Notes: generated by a model not told the origin, from the sequence alone. 64,000 nucleotides of DNA from Pseudomonas sp. 6D_7.1_Bac1 (GCF_025465945.1 NZ_JANLNW010000060.1:62001-126000); one strand, 5' to 3'; positions 50,429-58,535 are shown, numbered from the stretch's first letter. Translations and numbers: made by a program.

Positions 50429-50983
50429 ATGGCCAAGCAAGCACTCATCGTAGTCGATATCCAGAATGACTACTTCCCCCAAGGCAAATGGCCGTTGGTC
50501 GGCGCCGATGCAGCTGCCGACAACGCGGCGCGGATGATCCAGGCCTTCCGAGATGCGGGCGATCAGGTGGTGCATATCCGCCACGAATTCACCTCTGACA
50601 CCGCGCCGTTCTTCACGCCGGGTTCTGAGGGCGCGAAGTTGCACCGCAAAGTCCTCAACCGCAGCAACGAGCCGGTGGTGCTCAAACACTTCGTCAACGC
50701 GTTCCGTGAAACCGAATTGCAAGCACTCCTCGACCAGCACGGCATCAAAAATCTGGTGATCGTCGGCAGCATGAGCCACATGTGCATCGACGGCGTCGCG
50801 CGTGCCGCGGCCGACCTTGGCTACGGCGTCACGGTGATCCACGACGCCTGCGCCACCCTTGACCTGGAGTTCAACGGTGTTGTGGTTCCGGCCGCCCAGG
50901 TACACGCCGCCTTCATGTCGGCCTTGAGCTTTGCCTACGCAACGGTGGTGTCCACCGTTGACTTCCTGGCGGCCAGCCACTGA
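50429..50983 (+). CDS. Isochorismatase-family cysteine hydrolase
   Basis: A 184-residue hydrolase with the family triad Asp10 (LIVVDIQNDYF), Lys86 (VVLKHFVNAF) and Cys119 (SHMCIDGVARAA). Members split amide or enol-ether bonds (nicotinamidase, isochorismatase, N-carbamoylsarcosine amidase); the exact substrate is not clear. GAGGAAACACCC precedes the ATG. Single gene with its own terminator. The GlxA-type regulator upstream is its likely activator or repressor. Confidence 0.88.
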   Translation: MAKQALIVVDIQNDYFPQGKWPLVGADAAADNAARMIQAFRDAGDQVVHIRHEFTSDTAPFFTPGSEGAKLHRKVLNRSNEPVVLKHFVNAFRETELQALLDQHGIKNLVIVGSMSHMCIDGVARAAADLGYGVTVIHDACATLDLEFNGVVVPAAQVHAAFMSALSFAYATVVSTVDFLAASH

Positions 50984-51003
50984 ACCTGACCCCATCAAAC
51001 ACC

Positions 51004-51039
51004 AAAGGCCCGCAGCGCTGACGCACTGCGGGCCTTTTT
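51004..51039 (+). terminator. Rho-independent terminator after the cysteine hydrolase gene
   Basis: AAAGGCCCGCAG-loop-CTGCGGGCCTTT plus T residues. It isolates the yjf operon from the hydrolase gene. Its stem sequence is nearly the same as that of the terminator at 56401. Confidence 0.92.
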
Positions 51040-51065
51040 CGTGATGACAGTCCACCGTAATAAAT

Positions 51066-51124
51066 TCTCACACGTGAGACATTGAGAGCGCAGGTCTTTA
51101 TCTGTAGCGTTCTCACGCGTGATA
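51066..51124. promoter_or_regulatory. Twin operator-like palindromes flanking the yjf operon promoter
   Basis: Site 1: TCTCAC-AC-GTGAGA (51066-51079). Site 2: TCTCAC-GC-GTGATA (51111-51124). They are 45 bp apart centre to centre. A weak promoter, TTGAGA (51082-51087), 17 bp, TAGCGT (51105-51110), fits between, with site 2 abutting the -10. This looks like a repressor with two binding sites. The nearby gene at 51146 has no obvious classic HTH, so the binder is unknown. Confidence 0.55.
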
Positions 51125-51145
51125 CAAAAAAGCGGAGCCAGAGTT

Positions 51146-51823
51146 ATGAAGCGTCGCTCTCTATCAGCGTCAGACACCGAACCCGCGAGCAGCCAGAGAG
51201 AGCGCTCGAAACCTTCCGCGAAAAAACCATCAAGCTTCTACATGAAGCAGATGCGCGGAGGACTTAGCGCCGCCGGCTATGTGAAACATGAAACTTGGGT
51301 GCTTCCCGAAAACCGAAGCCTGCTCAAGCAAATGGAGAAACAGCTACGCCAGCCGATCCTGGCTGGCTCATTCATGTTGGAGGATTACATGAGCGCAGGT
51401 AACAACTGGAACATCGATCGCCTCTTCAGCGCCCTGCAGGCCCTCGATGAAGTGGCATCGGATGAAATCACCCTGACACTGATTCAAGGCTGCGAGCAAA
51501 GCATCAAGCTGGAAATGAACGAGTTTGGCGGGCTGCCGATTTACATCGCCGTCGTCGGCGAACAAATCATCGTCGACACCGTGCTGGTCGATCTCGAATC
51601 CATCAAGGATGTGCAGCGCTTCAACGATGCCGTGCTGCGCAGCCGGGAAATGTTCCCGCTGTCGTCGATCGGTATCGAGTCCATGCCCAACGGGCAGACC
51701 GTCTACAACATGTTCGGTGCACTCAGTTCCGAGTCCAGCCTGACCAACGTCGTGACCGAAATCAAAACCCTCGTCGACAACGTTCAGCGCGCCAGCGAAG
51801 CCTTCGAAGGCTTCTTCAACTAA
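51146..51823 (+). CDS. yjfI: YjfI-like protein (DUF2170)
   Basis: A 225-residue protein. The basic, Ser-rich N-terminus is followed by KKPSSFYMKQMRGGLSAAGYVKHETWVLPENRSLLKQMEKQLRQP, a short conserved segment, then the DUF2170 domain from ~90 (NNWNIDRLFSALQALDEVASDEITLTLI). Function unknown; it is the first gene of the yjfI-pspA operon found widely in proteobacteria. ATG at 51146 preceded by GGAG; a GTG at 51119 lies inside operator site 2 and is unlikely. Confidence 0.82.
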   Translation: MKRRSLSASDTEPASSQRERSKPSAKKPSSFYMKQMRGGLSAAGYVKHETWVLPENRSLLKQMEKQLRQPILAGSFMLEDYMSAGNNWNIDRLFSALQALDEVASDEITLTLIQGCEQSIKLEMNEFGGLPIYIAVVGEQIIVDTVLVDLESIKDVQRFNDAVLRSREMFPLSSIGIESMPNGQTVYNMFGALSSESSLTNVVTEIKTLVDNVQRASEAFEGFFN

Positions 51824-51842
51824 TTTCCGGGAGTACCGACGC

Positions 51843-52544
51843 ATGCAAAACCAATCGATCTGGAGCAAGTTGTTCACCGCCCTGCGCGGCGGCGCCAACG
51901 AAGTCGGCGAAGCCATCGCCGACCAACAGGCCCTGCGCATCCTCGACCAGGAAATCCGCGACGCCGACAACGCCCTGGCAAACGCCAAACGCGAGCTGGT
52001 CACCATCATGGCCAAGCACAAACTCTCGACCGATCGCGTGGCGCAGTACAACGCCAAGATCAAGGACCTGGAATCCAAGGCGATGGCCGCGATCCAGGCC
52101 AACCGTGAAGACCTGGCACTGGAAGTGGCCGAAGCCATTTCGACCCTGACCAACGAACTCGACGCCGAACAGAAGCAAACCACCGAGTTCGGCGCCTACG
52201 CCGACAAAATGCGCAAGGACATCACCAAGGCCGAAAGCCGCATCAAGAGCCTGCGCCAGCAAGTGGACATGGCCAAGGCCCGTGAAAGCGTACAGAAAGC
52301 GCAGGTCAGCGCCTCTATTGCCAGCGGTGGCGCCAACGGCAAGCTGGAAACCGCGGTCAGTACCTTGAACCGTCTGCAAGCCAAGCAGGAACAACGGGCT
52401 GCCGAGCTGGAAGCGAGTGACGAGCTGGCGGACGCGTCCACCGGTAACGACCTGGAGCGCAAGCTGCGCGAAGCCGGTATTACCCCGGACCAGGGCAGCG
52501 CAAACGCGATTCTGGATCGTCTGAAAAAGCAATCGGCCGAGTAA
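51843..52544 (+). CDS. yjfJ: PspA/IM30 family protein (YjfJ)
   Basis: A 233-residue ESCRT-III-like membrane-remodelling protein that binds stressed inner membranes. N-terminal amphipathic segment (IWSKLFTALRGGANEVGEAIADQQALRILDQEIRDA) followed by a long coiled coil (~30-185) and a charged tail ending SANAILDRLKKQ. A Psp role is inferred from family; no pspF, pspB or pspC is adjacent. 19 nt after yjfI. Confidence 0.92.
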   Translation: MQNQSIWSKLFTALRGGANEVGEAIADQQALRILDQEIRDADNALANAKRELVTIMAKHKLSTDRVAQYNAKIKDLESKAMAAIQANREDLALEVAEAISTLTNELDAEQKQTTEFGAYADKMRKDITKAESRIKSLRQQVDMAKARESVQKAQVSASIASGGANGKLETAVSTLNRLQAKQEQRAAELEASDELADASTGNDLERKLREAGITPDQGSANAILDRLKKQSAE

Positions 52545-52566
52545 CCGGCTTACGCACGCACTCAAG

Positions 52567-52746
52567 AAGAAGGGCACCGGTGTGCCTAATGCCGATCAGT
52601 TAAGGCACAAACCTGTGGGAGCGAGCCTGCTCGCGATGACGGCATCACATTCAACATCAACGTTGACTGACCCACCGCTATCGCGAGCAGGCTCGCTCCC
52701 ACATGGATTTCGCTTAACTGATCGGCATTACCGGCGTGCCCTTCTT
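52567..52746. repeat. Composite hairpin: REP doublet inside a second inverted repeat
   Basis: REP copies at 52614-52637 and 52680-52703 are flanked by AATGCCGATCAGTTAAG (52588-52604) and its inverse CTTAACTGATCGGCATT (52713-52729), and further out by AAGAAGGGCAC (52567-52577) and GTGCCCTTCTT (52736-52746). The whole 180-bp unit lies between pspA and the rhomboid gene in the same operon and would form a single long stem-loop in the mRNA. Confidence 0.85.
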
Positions 52747-52767
52747 TTTGCCGATTCGAGGACAAGG

Positions 52768-53352
52768 ATGGACAGGGTAACCGGCTTCAAGATCATCGCA
52801 GGCCTGGCCATATTGATGATCGCGATACACCTGCTGAACATGTTGACCGGCTACAGCCTGACAATGTTCGGCCTGGTACCCCGAACCGCCCACGGCCTCG
52901 TCGGGATTGTGGCTTCACCGTTTCTGCACGTATCCACGGCACATCTGATCGCCAATCTAGTGCCGTTCCTGGTGCTGGGAACCCTAGTGATCGCCGAGGG
53001 CGTCAAGCGCTTTGCGGCGGTCAGCGCAATCATCATTCTGCTCGGCGGCTCGCTGGTCTGGCTGTTCGGTTTCAAGGGCGTTCATGTGGGCGCCAGCGCC
53101 TGGGTCTTTGGCCTCTGGGCGTACCTCCTGGGACGCGCCTGGTTCCACCGCAGCTGGAGCAACGTGCTGATCGCGGGCATTGTCGCCCTCCTCTATGGAG
53201 GTCTGATTTTCGGCTTCATTCCACGCCAGGGCGTTTCAGTTGAAGGGCACATTGGCGGCGCATTCGCCGGTTTTATTGCCGCCCGGCTACTTCGCTCTGC
53301 GCCACCCGCGTCCAGGGCGGCGAACTCTTCTAAATCGCCTCCAACCGCCTGA
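52768..53352 (+). CDS. Rhomboid-family intramembrane serine protease
   Basis: A 194-residue six-helix rhomboid. The catalytic dyad is Ser110 (HVGASAWVFG, GxSx) and His161 (EGHIGGAFAGF). The oxyanion-side residues His59 and Asn63 (STAHLIANLVPF) are also present. It would cleave a membrane protein within the bilayer. Its place in the pspA-yjfK operon points to a role in the same stress response. ATG at 52768 after GAGGACAAGG. Confidence 0.88.
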   Translation: MDRVTGFKIIAGLAILMIAIHLLNMLTGYSLTMFGLVPRTAHGLVGIVASPFLHVSTAHLIANLVPFLVLGTLVIAEGVKRFAAVSAIIILLGGSLVWLFGFKGVHVGASAWVFGLWAYLLGRAWFHRSWSNVLIAGIVALLYGGLIFGFIPRQGVSVEGHIGGAFAGFIAARLLRSAPPASRAANSSKSPPTA

Positions 53353-53364
53353 AGGAAATCGCCA

Positions 53365-54015
53365 ATGGGATGGTTTAAACAGTTGATGGGCCTTGAGGCC
53401 CCGCCCCCCAAGGAAACTGCACCGGTTGCCGGCCCTCTCGGGCTCGGGCAGGGAAAAGCGCTGATGTTCGACGCCACCCTCAAGCTGTTGCTCGACGAAA
53501 AAACCAGCGTCGTCATTCCCGGCACCCAGCAGATCTGGAGCGTCGGCACCGTCGACCTCGGCCAGTCGACCTGGCTGTCGCGCTACTACATGGACGACGA
53601 AGACTACTGGCTACAGGTCCACACCACCGGCGCCATCGACGGTCAGGTCGAGTCCGTGATCCTGTTCAACTACCAAAGCTACATCACCCTCAACAGTGAA
53701 GCCGAACTGCGCAGGCTCGCGGGGCCGAACAGCCTGATCGGCCTGCCGACCTACACCCAGGACGGTGTCGAATACGCCCGAGAATGGGGTACCGAGGCCG
53801 GGCAGACCGAATTGGTGGCCTTCAGTGAGCAGGTCAGCAATCCGGATCAGTCCTACGTCGTCGAACATCGTTCGATGCTCTACGCCCGCGAGACCGGTCT
53901 GACCGACCGACGCGAATTCCTGCTGTTCTCGGTCGAAGAAGACGCCGAAGGCAGCATCAGCTTGAGCACTTCACTGGGCATCTCGCTGTACAGCACCGAC
54001 CTGAATACGATCTGA
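53365..54015 (+). CDS. yjfK: YjfK-like protein (DUF2491)
   Basis: A 216-residue cytosolic protein, DUF2491, with an N-terminal MGWFKQLMGLEAPPPKE amphipathic start and a beta-rich body (GLGQGKALMFDATLKLLLDEKTSVVIPGTQQIWSVGTVDLGQSTWLSRYYMDDEDYWLQVHT). No catalytic motif is evident. It follows the rhomboid gene by 12 bp. Confidence 0.85.
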   Translation: MGWFKQLMGLEAPPPKETAPVAGPLGLGQGKALMFDATLKLLLDEKTSVVIPGTQQIWSVGTVDLGQSTWLSRYYMDDEDYWLQVHTTGAIDGQVESVILFNYQSYITLNSEAELRRLAGPNSLIGLPTYTQDGVEYAREWGTEAGQTELVAFSEQVSNPDQSYVVEHRSMLYARETGLTDRREFLLFSVEEDAEGSISLSTSLGISLYSTDLNTI

Positions 54016-54028
54016 AAAGGATAAACCC

Positions 54029-54457
54029 ATGCTAGAAGCACTCTCCGTCTCGCTGAACAAAGCCGCCGTCCTGGGCTTTGTTTCGTACATCATCGGTGCC
54101 GCCCTGCTGTTCGCGATTTTTCAGTTCGTCTACACCCGCATCACACCGCACAAAGAGTTCGAACTGATCCGCAGCGGTAACATCGCTGCCGCCATTGCCC
54201 TGGCCGGCGCCATCATCGGTTTCGCGATCCCGGCGAGCAACGTGATTGCCTACTCGGTCAGCCTGCTGGATTTCGCAGTGTGGGCACTGATTGCCGCGGT
54301 GGTTCAACTGCTGGCGTTCCTGATGACCAGCCTGGTGCTCAAAGGCACCTCCGAACGTATCCGTAACGGTGAAATCGCTGCGGCCATTTATGTCGCTGCC
54401 GTCGCCATCAGCGTTGGCCTGCTCAATGCCGCGTGCATGACCCCTTCGCAAAACTGA
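54029..54457 (+). CDS. yjfL: YjfL-like membrane protein (DUF350)
   Basis: A 142-residue protein with four transmembrane helices in two repeats (GFVSYIIGAALLFAIFQFVYTRITPHKEFELIRSGNIAAAIALAGAIIGFAIPASNVI repeated loosely as AVWALIAAVVQLLAFLMTSLVLKGTSERIRNGEIAAAIYVAAVAISVGLLNAA). DUF350 has no known function; the duplicated shape suggests a channel- or transporter-like dimer. 13 bp after yjfK. Confidence 0.85.
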   Translation: MLEALSVSLNKAAVLGFVSYIIGAALLFAIFQFVYTRITPHKEFELIRSGNIAAAIALAGAIIGFAIPASNVIAYSVSLLDFAVWALIAAVVQLLAFLMTSLVLKGTSERIRNGEIAAAIYVAAVAISVGLLNAACMTPSQN

Positions 54458-54476
54458 TCGCGCCACGGAGGCAATG

Positions 54477-55205
54477 ATGAAACGAAGCAAGTACGTCCAA
54501 CTGTCCCTGGCGGCGTCGGTCGCCATGGCGATATCCGGCTGCGGGCCGACAGAAAAAACCTACACACTGAATCAAAAGTTCAACTTTCAATCCGTGCAGC
54601 AGTGCGTAGATCAAAAGTTTCCGGTGAATGTCTGCTCCGAAGCCTACATGACCGCCATCGCCGAACACCGTCGCCTCGCGCCGCTGTACGACAGCCAGGC
54701 CGACTGCGACGCGGACTTTGTCGCCGACTGGTGCCAGCAGGACTCCACCGGCAAGTTCATTCCAAAGCTCGGCGGTTTCGAGCTGGCAGCCAATGGCCAG
54801 GTCACACAGACCCAACTGGACGCTGCCAATGCACAACTGCCCGCCTCCGCAGCGAACTCTGGCGGCTCAGGAGGAATGGTAAACGGTCTTCTGGCCGGCA
54901 TGCTGATCAGCAATATGCTGAACAGCAACCGGGGCAGCTACTCCTCCGAACCGGTTTACCGCTACCGCGACTCACGCGGCGCGTTCTCATCCTCGACGCT
55001 CAGCCAGCGCATCGCCACGGGATCGAGCTTCACCAAATCGGACCAGGCGAAATACGGCAAGGGCTACAGCAGCTCCACGTTCAAGTCGAGCAGCAGCAAG
55101 CCCATCTCGGTGGCGTCTTCCACGTCCCGAGGCGGTTTTGGCAGCCAGGCCAGCGCACGCAGCGGCTGGGGTGGTTCAAGCAGTTTCGCTCGGTCGAGCA
55201 GCTAA
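54477..55205 (+). CDS. yjfM: YgiB/YjfM-type lipoprotein (DUF1190) with Ser/Gly-rich tail
   Basis: A 242-residue lipoprotein (SVAMAISGCGP lipobox). The DUF1190 domain contains KFNFQSVQQCVDQKFPVNVCSEAYMTAIAEH with paired Cys. After a glycine-rich helix (GGMVNGLLAGMLISNMLNSN) comes a ~75-residue Ser/Gly/Lys-rich C-terminal tail (SRGGFGSQASARSGWGGSSSF). The ATG at 54477 is placed 5 nt after GGAGG; ATG at 54474 is too close. It lies directly before the peptide-ligase-like gene, so its tail is a candidate substrate. Confidence 0.82.
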   Translation: MKRSKYVQLSLAASVAMAISGCGPTEKTYTLNQKFNFQSVQQCVDQKFPVNVCSEAYMTAIAEHRRLAPLYDSQADCDADFVADWCQQDSTGKFIPKLGGFELAANGQVTQTQLDAANAQLPASAANSGGSGGMVNGLLAGMLISNMLNSNRGSYSSEPVYRYRDSRGAFSSSTLSQRIATGSSFTKSDQAKYGKGYSSSTFKSSSSKPISVASSTSRGGFGSQASARSGWGGSSSFARSSS

Positions 55206-55217
55206 GGAGCGAGCGCA

Positions 55218-56375
55218 ATGAAGAAAATTCTCTGCAAGGAACGTCACGACTGGAAGCAGACAGCCGAAAACCTCGGCTTTATGTTTCACACCATCGACGA
55301 CGAACCCTACTGGGACGAGCGCGCGTATTACCAATTCACGCTCAAGCAGATCGAAAATGATCTCGAAGACCCCACCACCGAGCTCCATGAGATGTGCATG
55401 GACCTGGTCGATCGGGTGGTGCAGAGCGAAGAACTGCTGGAACGCCTGAGCATTCCGGCGCCCTTCTACGACATGGTTCGTACTTCATGGCGCGAAGGCC
55501 ATCCGCACCTTTACGGTCGCCTGGACTTCTCCTACAACGGCACCGGCCCCGCCAAATTGCTGGAACTCAACTACGACACGCCCACCAGCCTGTACGAGGC
55601 GGCGGCGTTTCAGTGGGGCTGGCTGGAACAATGTATCGAGCGCGGTTTGCTGCCCAGCCATGCCGACCAGTTCAACAGCATCGACACCAAGCTGCACCAG
55701 GCCTTTGCGCAACTGCAGATCAAACAACCTTTCTACTTCGCCTCGATGAGACAGTCGGTCGAAGACAAGGGCACCACCGACTACTTGCGCCTGATCGCGG
55801 AAAAAGTCGGGATCGAGTCACGCCACATCGATATCGAAGACATCGGCCTCAACAGTGAAGGACGGTTCGTCGATCTCGAAGAACGCTGGATTCCTCACCT
55901 GTTCAAACTGCACGCCTGGGAATTCATTTTCCACGAACCGTTTGGTGAAGCCATCGCCGCAAGTGACACGCAGTTTTTCGAGCCGGCCTGGAAATCGATC
56001 ATCTCGAACAAAGGCATCCTTCCCCTGCTGTGGGAGTTCCACAAAGGGCACCCGAACCTGCTCGCCACCCACCTGGACACCGAGCCTGGCAAAGCGGTGC
56101 CTAAAGGCTGGGTGCGCAAGCCGTTCTTCTCCCGCGAAGGCGCCAACATCGAGCTGCATACCCCGGATGGTCTGGTCGTGAAGGAAGACGGGCCCTACAC
56201 CGATGCGCCGTTCATCCTTCAGGAGTTCGCCCCGCTGCCGCAGTTCGGCGACAGCTACACGCTGATCGGCTCCTGGGTGATCGGCGATCAGGCCGCCGGC
56301 ATCGGCGTGCGCGAGGACAACAGCTTGATCACCAAAAACTCAAGCCGCTTTCTGCCGCACCTGATACTCGACTGA
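55218..56375 (+). CDS. yjfC: Glutathionylspermidine synthase-like ATP-grasp ligase (YjfC)
   Basis: A 385-residue member of the glutathionylspermidine synthase C-terminal (ATP-grasp) family without the amidase domain. Motifs include the substrate region YGRLDFSYNGTGPAKLLELNYDTPTSLYEAAAFQWGWLEQ and the phosphate/metal region KPFFSREGANIEL and GSWVIGDQAAGIGVREDNSLITKNSSRFLPH. It probably forms an amide bond between a carboxylate and an amine using ATP. Its true substrates in this operon are unknown. 12 bp after yjfM. Confidence 0.88.
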   Translation: MKKILCKERHDWKQTAENLGFMFHTIDDEPYWDERAYYQFTLKQIENDLEDPTTELHEMCMDLVDRVVQSEELLERLSIPAPFYDMVRTSWREGHPHLYGRLDFSYNGTGPAKLLELNYDTPTSLYEAAAFQWGWLEQCIERGLLPSHADQFNSIDTKLHQAFAQLQIKQPFYFASMRQSVEDKGTTDYLRLIAEKVGIESRHIDIEDIGLNSEGRFVDLEERWIPHLFKLHAWEFIFHEPFGEAIAASDTQFFEPAWKSIISNKGILPLLWEFHKGHPNLLATHLDTEPGKAVPKGWVRKPFFSREGANIELHTPDGLVVKEDGPYTDAPFILQEFAPLPQFGDSYTLIGSWVIGDQAAGIGVREDNSLITKNSSRFLPHLILD

Positions 56376-56400
56376 ACGACACCCGAAAAACGCCCAAAGA

Positions 56401-56432
56401 AAAAGGCCCGCAGCGTGAGCTACGGGCCTTTT
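56401..56432. terminator. Bidirectional terminator between yjfC and ssb
   Basis: AAAAGGCCCG, 12-nt loop with CAGCGTGAGCTA, CGGGCCTTTT. A and T runs on both sides let it serve yjfC on plus and ssb on minus. Confidence 0.9.
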
Positions 56433-56456
56433 GTCTATATCCGGCGGATCTGATGA

Positions 56457-56975
56457 TCAGAACGGAATATCGTCATCAAAGCTGTCGAAATCCGGAGCCG
56501 GTTGCGGAGCGGCCTGCTGCTGTGGCGCTGGACGCGATTCACGCTGCGGCTGCTGCGAAGGCTGTGGGCGGGACTGCTGTGGACGCGGTGCCGAGTTGGA
56601 CATGCCGCCCTGGCCTTGTTGGTCGCCCTGCGGACGGCCGCCCAGCAGTTGCATGGTGCCTTGCATGTCGACCACGATTTCAGTGGTGTAACGCTTGATA
56701 CCGTCTTTTTCCCATTCGCGGGTCTGCAGCTTGCCTTCGATGTAGACCTGCGAACCTTTACGCAGGTATTCGCCGGCGATTTCCGCAACCTTGCCGAACA
56801 TCGATACACGGTGCCATTCGGTCTTTTCGACTTTCTGACCGGTTTGCTTGTCGGTCCATTGTTCGCTGGTCGCCAGACTCAGGTTGGTCACGGCGTTACC
56901 GTTAGGCAAGTAGCGAACTTCGGGATCCTGGCCGCAAGTGCCGACCAATATGACTTTGTTAACCCCACGGGCCAT
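56457..56975 (-). CDS. ssb: Single-stranded DNA-binding protein
   Basis: A 172-residue SSB: N-terminal OB fold (~1-110: GVNKVILVGTCGQDPEVRYLPNGNAVTNLSLAT, WHRVSMFGKVAEIAGEYLRKGSQVYIEGKL), a Gln/Pro/Gly-rich linker, and the partner-binding tip DDDIPF. It lies 9 bp after the MFS gene and divergent to uvrA across it. Confidence 0.97.
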   Translation of the reverse strand: MARGVNKVILVGTCGQDPEVRYLPNGNAVTNLSLATSEQWTDKQTGQKVEKTEWHRVSMFGKVAEIAGEYLRKGSQVYIEGKLQTREWEKDGIKRYTTEIVVDMQGTMQLLGGRPQGDQQGQGGMSNSAPRPQQSRPQPSQQPQRESRPAPQQQAAPQPAPDFDSFDDDIPF

Positions 56976-56984
56976 AACGTTCTC

Positions 56985-58382
56985 CTAGGCTTCGCACGCT
57001 GTCGGGGCCGGGTTGTTGACCAGGCTCTCGAGGGTCGTGCGATCCAATAGTTCGGTGTCCAATTTGATGTAAATGGCCGCTTCATCAGCAACCACCACTG
57101 CATCTGTTACCCCAACGACGGCCAGCAGGCGCTCGACCAGACCAGCCTCGCGGATCGCTTCAGGCGATAACGGCAAGCGCAGGCTCGTCACATAGGGAGG
57201 TTCACGCATGGTAACAGCAAAGGCCAACCAGAGGGCAGCCAGCGCGGCACATCCGATGAACACCGCTGAGAGACCGCCGTGCTGGAACATCCAGCCACCC
57301 ATGATCCCGCCCACTGCCGAACCAAGGAACTGACTGGTGGAGTAAACCCCCATCGCCGTGCCTTTGCCGCCTGCCGGTGAAACCTTGCTGATCAGCGACG
57401 GCAATGAAGCTTCCAGCAGATTGAACGCGGTGAAGAACACCACCGTACCTATCACCAGAGCCCGCAAGCTGTCGCCGAACTGCCAGAAGAATAGCTCAGT
57501 GAGCATCAGCGTACTGACCGCGCCGAGTAAAACTCGTTTCATTTTGCGTTTCTTCTCGCCGTAGATAATGAACGGGATCATGGCGAAGAAAGAAATCAGC
57601 AGCGCGGTCAGGTACACCCACCAGTGCTGCTCTTTGGGCAGCCCGGCTTTCTCGACCAGCGCCAGCGGCAAGGCGACGAAGCTCGACATCAGCATCGCGT
57701 GCAACACGAAAATGCCCAGGTCCAGGCGCAGCAGGTCCGGGTGCTTGAGCGTCGGAATCAGTGCCTGACGGGCAACGCCGGACTCGCGGTGCTGCAACGG
57801 CCCGGTGGAGCGCGGCACCATGAACATCACGATCACGATGCCAAACAGCGCCATGCCGCCAGTGGCGAGGAACAGCCCGGACAGACCGAAGACACGGGTC
57901 AGCAACGGCCCGACCACCATGGCCACGGCGAACGACAGACCGATGGTCATGCCGATCATCGCCATGGCTTTGGTGCGGTGCTGTTCGCGGGTCAGGTCCG
58001 ACAGCAAAGCCATGACCGCCGCAGAAATCGCCCCAGCGCCTTGCAGGACTCGTCCGGCGATCACGCCCCAGATCGAATCAGCATTGGCCGCCAGCAGGCT
58101 ACCGAGGGCGAAGACGATCAGCCCCAGGTAAATCACCGGGCGGCGACCGATGCGGTCGGAAATGATCCCGAACGGAATCTGAAAAACCGCCTGCGTCAGG
58201 CCATACGCGCCAATCGCCAGACCGATGAGGGCCGGGGTCGCTCCTGCGAGATCCATTCCATAGGTCGCCAATACCGGCAACACCATAAACATGCCAAGCA
58301 TACGGAAGGCGAACACCAGGGCCAGGCCGCTTGCTGCGCGGGTCTCGCCACCACTCATGCGTTCGCTGTGGGGATCGTGCAT
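56985..58382 (-). CDS. MFS transporter with soluble C-terminal domain
   Basis: A 465-residue major facilitator. About 12 helices and the MFS loop motif GIISDRIGRRPVIY. After the last helix (~395) there is a ~65-residue soluble tail (LSPEAIREAGLVERLLAVVGVTDAVVVADEAAIYIKLDTELLDRTTLESLV) with a ferredoxin-like pattern resembling a small regulatory domain. The substrate is unknown. Stop codon 9 bp before ssb, so likely co-transcribed. Confidence 0.85.
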   Translation of the reverse strand: MHDPHSERMSGGETRAASGLALVFAFRMLGMFMVLPVLATYGMDLAGATPALIGLAIGAYGLTQAVFQIPFGIISDRIGRRPVIYLGLIVFALGSLLAANADSIWGVIAGRVLQGAGAISAAVMALLSDLTREQHRTKAMAMIGMTIGLSFAVAMVVGPLLTRVFGLSGLFLATGGMALFGIVIVMFMVPRSTGPLQHRESGVARQALIPTLKHPDLLRLDLGIFVLHAMLMSSFVALPLALVEKAGLPKEQHWWVYLTALLISFFAMIPFIIYGEKKRKMKRVLLGAVSTLMLTELFFWQFGDSLRALVIGTVVFFTAFNLLEASLPSLISKVSPAGGKGTAMGVYSTSQFLGSAVGGIMGGWMFQHGGLSAVFIGCAALAALWLAFAVTMREPPYVTSLRLPLSPEAIREAGLVERLLAVVGVTDAVVVADEAAIYIKLDTELLDRTTLESLVNNPAPTACEA

Positions 58383-58535
58383 GGAATTACCTCATGTGAA
58401 CCGGCGGCGATTCTACCAGTCCCATCGGTTGACGGGGTATAGGGCGACGCTTTGTCGCGAGTCTGCTTCGCGCACTTGTCAGGTGCCGTTCAGCCAGCGT
58501 CATTTGATAGTGTGCATCCATCCAGTATTTGGCCG

